Made by a program: the position numbers and the translations under genes. A stretch of DNA of 64,000 bases from Laguncularia racemosa (taxonomy: Eukaryota; Streptophyta; Magnoliopsida; Myrtales; Combretaceae): assembly GCA_037954665.1 (NCBI GenBank), contig JBBMOL010000066.1, forward strand, positions 2,790,001-2,854,000, given 5' to 3'. Positions 60,416 through 64,000 of this stretch are shown here, in pieces; positions within the stretch are counted from its first letter, which is position 1, and each line of letters opens with the position of its first letter. The notes below the pieces were generated by a model. That model ran no database searches, had not been told where the DNA came from, and worked only from the letters and a program-made list of their open reading frames with translations.

Positions 60416-60983
60416 TGTAGATGAGGGGTCCTGACAGAAGTGGTCACGTGCGTATTACGCGGGTATTGCACTGCTCTTTACTTCAAAGAAAGTGATTTAC
60501 AGATGGCACGTGATAGGATGACCAGGGAGGAAGAACAGGCAATCTCAAGTGTCTCGAATGCACAAGTAATAAATAAGGGAGCTAAGGGGACCTCAATAGT
60601 CAACCTCGTAATTCTTGAGCAATGGAGATCGTTCTTCGCCTGAACTTTTATTTGATCTTTGAGAGCTAAGAATTCTCATTGGAACATTGTTTCTCTTATC
60701 TCTAGTACCTTGAAAAGTCCCCTCATGAGGAGGAATGACTGAATATTTATAGATTCTTGAGTTTAATGACATCTATTAGATCATCTTCATGATCAACGGA
60801 TGAGATGGAGTCTCCCAATTTTAAAGTCATCCTAATGAGCGTGTTATAGGCCTGAAGCCAGTAACCTTCCTTGTAAGTTTATTAGTCTGCTTAAGAATTG
60901 TTGAATACGGACAAACTAGTCTAACGATCCCTATTCCAAGACCACTAAGCCAATTCCCACTAAGTCATCCCAATAATTAGACC
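60416..60983 (-). repeat. 5' LTR of element H
   Basis: Starts TGTAGATGAGGGGTC at 60416. The right edge is near 60983 by homology to 41027-41530. Minus-strand TATA box TCTATAAATATTC near 60740. Inward, the minus strand TTTTTAGTGAATCTG may hold the primer site; the tRNA is not recognised. Confidence 0.68.
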
Positions 60984-63095
60984 AGACTCACTAGGTCCTG
61001 TCACCTAACCCAATGAGTCAAGCCAAATAATCAATGGGCTTAGCTCACTATATTTATATAATATTTTTAATCCTCTGCACATATAAATCCATTAAAATAC
61101 CAAAAAAAATCAATTTTTATTACTAATATGTAACAAAGGTCATACTTTTAATCAATTCTCAAGATGTGCACATCACATAATGAGTAAGATCACAACATTA
61201 TTAAGTTTCTATAACTTCTACATCATGTTTTGTTTGTAAAATGGAACAAAGTAGGAATAAAATTGTTACGCTCCAAAATTAAAGGCTGACATTATCTATC
61301 CTACAAATTGCCTTATTATATACCAATAATTGCTCTATATGCCAAAATTATGGAGGCTTTAACATAAAGATTGATTGAGAATAATATATAAGTACAAAAT
61401 AAATCACAAGTGTAGTAAATAAAAGAATTAGAAAATATTAAGAAGCATCTCCATTCTCATATAAGGCTTCAAGGCCACAAAGAATTAGAATCTCCCATAA
61501 AATAGTAAAATGGATAGTAAAAATATTTCTATAATTAGCTTCTTTTATATTAACATACATTTGTATCCTAGCATAGGTTTTCCTATTGGAATTGAAGAAA
61601 CTCTCATGCAATTATAGTCCTAGCCTATCTAATGCTTTGATTGCGATAACCTGTAAAAAACTATAAGGGTGTGAGCCAAATAAGGTTTTCAAGCAATTAT
61701 TAAGTGCGGTGCAGCAAAAAAAAAGAAAGAAAAGAAAAAGCTATCCCCTATGACATCATTTAGCTCATTGAAAGACAAAAGAAAATAACGCTGCTTTAAT
61801 TCGAGCTAAAGATCGAGTTGAGTTACCGATATGCAAGTGACTATTGGTGATGAAGGTGAGATAAGTCTACAAATTATGGAATCTTTAGATCATCGAAATT
61901 ATCAGAAACACAAGACTTTAAAGAAGAGAAAGAAGAAATTAAAATTAAAAGTTAAGCCATTTAGCACATTTGGAAGCCAATCAGAATAAAAAATTCAGAC
62001 CTTCCAATTCAAGCCAATCAATATTGAAATTTATCATCGATTGATCAAACACAACATTAGATTGGAACTAGAAAATTTTGAAGTTCAGTCAGAAGGATAT
62101 GGTTTAAAGTCATTCAAAAGTAAGGAAATTTATATATCAATAATATTTTTTAAGGCATGACTATTCAATAATTTTTCCAAAGTTCACATTTTGATTTCAG
62201 AAACTATTTTTGAAGCTAGCAAATGATTCAAATTAACTCATTTTCATAATATGTTAAAGTGTCAAAGAATCTTAGCCAATTTAGGAAAGTTAATATTATA
62301 TTTTCTTTTCCATTTTATTCTATCTCCTTTCCTATTTTATTATGTTTTTAGGTTTAGGAAAGCTATTTTCTTTTTTTTTTTCCTATTTTATTTTGTTTCC
62401 TTATTAGGAAAGTCTTGATTTGATAGGTATGATGCAAGATTTGATATCTTGTTTTCTTCATTCCATTTTCTTTCTTATTTCTAGGGATTTAAATTTATAA
62501 ATACAATATGAATAATGTAAAAGATAGATTATTATCAATTATGATTCACAATTACAATTTATCTCACTCTCTTATCTTGTTGTTCATGCTTTATGCTACA
62601 TAGGTCAGCCAAACCCAAGCTAGTGCAATGGAGACATGACTCATTTGAAGACCTCTTCAAACAACTTCACAACCCCATCGTGACCTCTTCTCTTATTACT
62701 TATTTTGGCCATGAGGTTGGAAAAAGGCGATATTTCACCCCTCCTAAATGCCGGTATTTGGTTGAGAGAAATCATAAATGTGTCTCCAATGGATAGCAAC
62801 GCATGACTGGTTAAGTTTTTAGTTCATGTTTATCACAATCATACATCAAACATATAGCTTAGCTACCAAATAATAATTGTAGTATCCACCCATACACATT
62901 ACTTGCACATATTCAATTACTTACAACCTCAAGCAATTATAGTAACTGACAGTGTTGAAATGCGCAAAATATTCTCATACACATAGTAAAGCATAAATAC
63001 ACCTACTTGTCACTTAGTTTTGGTCTCACTATTCCGTTGTGGCATCGTCTCCGAAGCTTAAATCCCCCAACTTGTTATAATGAAACATTATTTTA

Positions 63096-63118
63096 GTTTT
63101 CATAAGAATTATGAAAAC
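63096..63118. other. Perfect 10-bp-stem hairpin
   Basis: GTTTTCATAA / TTATGAAAAC around a GAA loop. Isolated, in AT-rich DNA; role unknown. Confidence 0.8.
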
Positions 63119-63285
63119 ACTATAGGCTATTAACATTTCCGTATTTACTTAAGCTTACGGATTAACATGGTCGTGGACCATCGTTATGATTATTACATAT
63201 GATAAACTTTATATTGTTTAATGAATGCCGTCGTCGTCGGATGTTTGTAAAATATATCATATATTTACATATTTTTAAACAGTGG

Positions 63286-63286
<1 letters not shown>

Positions 63287-63338
<52 letters not shown>

Positions 63339-63339
63339 T
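63287..63339. repeat. (TA)n microsatellite
   Basis: About 53 bp of alternating TA with one TG interruption. Confidence 0.95.
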
Positions 63340-63806
63340 GTGCTTTCATAAAAGATATGTTTATAGAGCAATGAATTTATACCTAACCTGAAGAGAGGAG
63401 TTTTGTATTTTGTGCTCCACGAAATGTATGAATTTGGAAATACTCTATAATTTTGTAATATGGCATGGATCCTATTTGGTCGGGTAGAAAGTTAGCATCC
63501 ATCTAATAAAGATTGATTTATTTTTTATTTTTATATACTTCCAAGTTTGCGCTCGGCCTTTGGCCAACAAAAACAAAATGTTTATGTTCGGCAAAAACTG
63601 ACAAAATTTGGGAAATTGATTTTCGTTCTATTTCTTCCCCGTCCTTTCTTCCACATGTTGAATATATATATACAAGAGAATTTCTTAAACTGACTCCTAC
63701 AAATTAGCTAAGTAAAATAACAAGCATATCTCCAATATCTATCTACATAAATTACAAAGATTACACAAATATCATAATTATGGAGAGCACAAGCTGGCCG
63801 ACAAGG

Positions 63807-64000
63807 GATACACGGCTATATACACGACCGTGTACTTTGGCCGTGTATGTTTCTGTGCATATGCTAGCAGAGATACACGGCCATGTACACGACCGTGTAC
63901 TTTGGTCGTATACGTTTCTGTGCACATTCTGGCAGTGATACACGGCCGTGTACACAACCGTGTACTCTTATGTGGATTTGCTGGGCTCCACACACGGCCG
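63807..64000. repeat. 65-bp tandem repeats with ACACGGCCGTGT palindromes
   Basis: Units start with GATACACGGC at 63807, 63872 and 63937 (period 65), the last cut by the window edge. Each carries GATACACGGCCNTGTACACGACCGTGTAC and ends with TTTCTGTGCA--TCTGGCAG. The sequence GGAGCCCAGCAAATCCACA (minus, about 63968-63986) resembles GGAGTCAAGCAAATCTACA in solo LTR G (38616-38634). It is probably part of an LTR that begins beyond the window. Confidence 0.8.

Larger units (their letters stand above)
50767..60983 (-). mobile_element. Element H: Tat-type gypsy element, 3' end missing
   Basis: Minus-strand element with its 5' LTR at 60416-60983. Right to left come gag (58900-60370), protease (58200-58900), RT-RNase H (56250-57900), a second archaeal-type RNase H (55700-56250) and integrase (54180-55700). 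After a spacer, an antisense PMD-type ORF (+, 50767-53520) closes the element. No 3' LTR is found left of it, so the end is deleted. The arrangement parallels element E. All frames are disabled, but less than in E. Confidence 0.82.
60984..63806. other. AT-rich intergenic DNA with LTR-like remnants
   Basis: 62280-62600 has three TTAGGAAAG-containing near-repeats and then TTATAAATACAATATGAATAATG, which looks like the promoter end of a Copia-type LTR; no partner is found. An open stretch 62593-62796 (SAKPKLVQWRHDSFEDLFKQ...) is unrecognised. (TA)n covers 63287-63339. A perfect hairpin lies at 63096-63118. Confidence 0.45.

Noticed and set aside
63162..63371. Ile/Tyr-rich ORF on the minus strand
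   Set aside because: Produced by the (TA)n microsatellite.
63761..63993. Cys/Thr/Arg-rich repeated ORFs on the minus strand
   Set aside because: Translation of the 65-bp non-coding tandem repeat.
63807..64000. CRISPR-like spaced repeats
   Set aside because: Units are contiguous tandem copies without unique spacers, in a plant nuclear context.

Overview
This is a nuclear segment from a flowering plant, probably a eudicot. It is AT-rich, has spliced host genes, and is dominated by nested LTR retrotransposons of plant lineages (Copia; Ty3/gypsy chromovirus, Athila and Tat types). Nothing bacterial, organellar or CRISPR-like is visible. Element names A to H below are my own labels.

Left block (1-13.85 kb): an old, degenerate Copia element (+) is the host of other insertions. 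Gypsy element A (-) sits in its gag region; A is itself split by element B (-), whose internal leader runs off the left edge. A gag-protease-only gypsy element, C (+, 9315-13571), sits in the last codons of the Copia polyprotein with a perfect 5-bp target duplication (CCAAG). The Copia tail and LTR resume at 13577.

Host gene (14.9-18.5 kb): an apparently intact three-exon gene for a small (160 aa) bHLH protein. A Tourist-like MITE lies in its second intron. AT-rich intergenic DNA follows to 21.1 kb.

Middle block (21.1-39.5 kb): a large, decayed Tat-type gypsy element, E (-). It carries an antisense accessory ORF (+) between pol and its 3' LTR. Its gag is split by F (30113-37321, +, duplication TTGTG), a young Athila-type element with gag-protease but no polymerase. 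Its 5' LTR is split by a solo LTR, G (38286-39111, duplication TATCA).

Host-like block (41.0-50.7 kb): a diverged solo LTR, an isolated exon-like segment (+), and an exon resembling the extracellular part of plant TMEM8-type membrane proteins (-). That exon is cut by chromovirus D (43117-48422, duplication CAATC), which is nearly complete and has a chromodomain tail. A Ser-rich broken reading frame (+) follows.

Right block (50.7-61.0 kb): a second Tat-type element, H (-), truncated at its 3' side. It carries an archaeal-type second RNase H and an antisense intron-containing ORF with a plant mobile domain (PMD). The last 3 kb are AT-rich intergenic DNA, ending in a 65-bp tandem repeat rich in ACACGGCCGTGT-type palindromes.

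Points most worth a second look: twin perfect hairpins around an AGCGCT palindrome in F; antisense accessory genes of two different families at the same place in E and H; GC-rich palindromic modules shared between different LTRs; and inactivating stops that are mostly TAG at positions expected to be Gln or Trp, as methylation-driven decay would produce.
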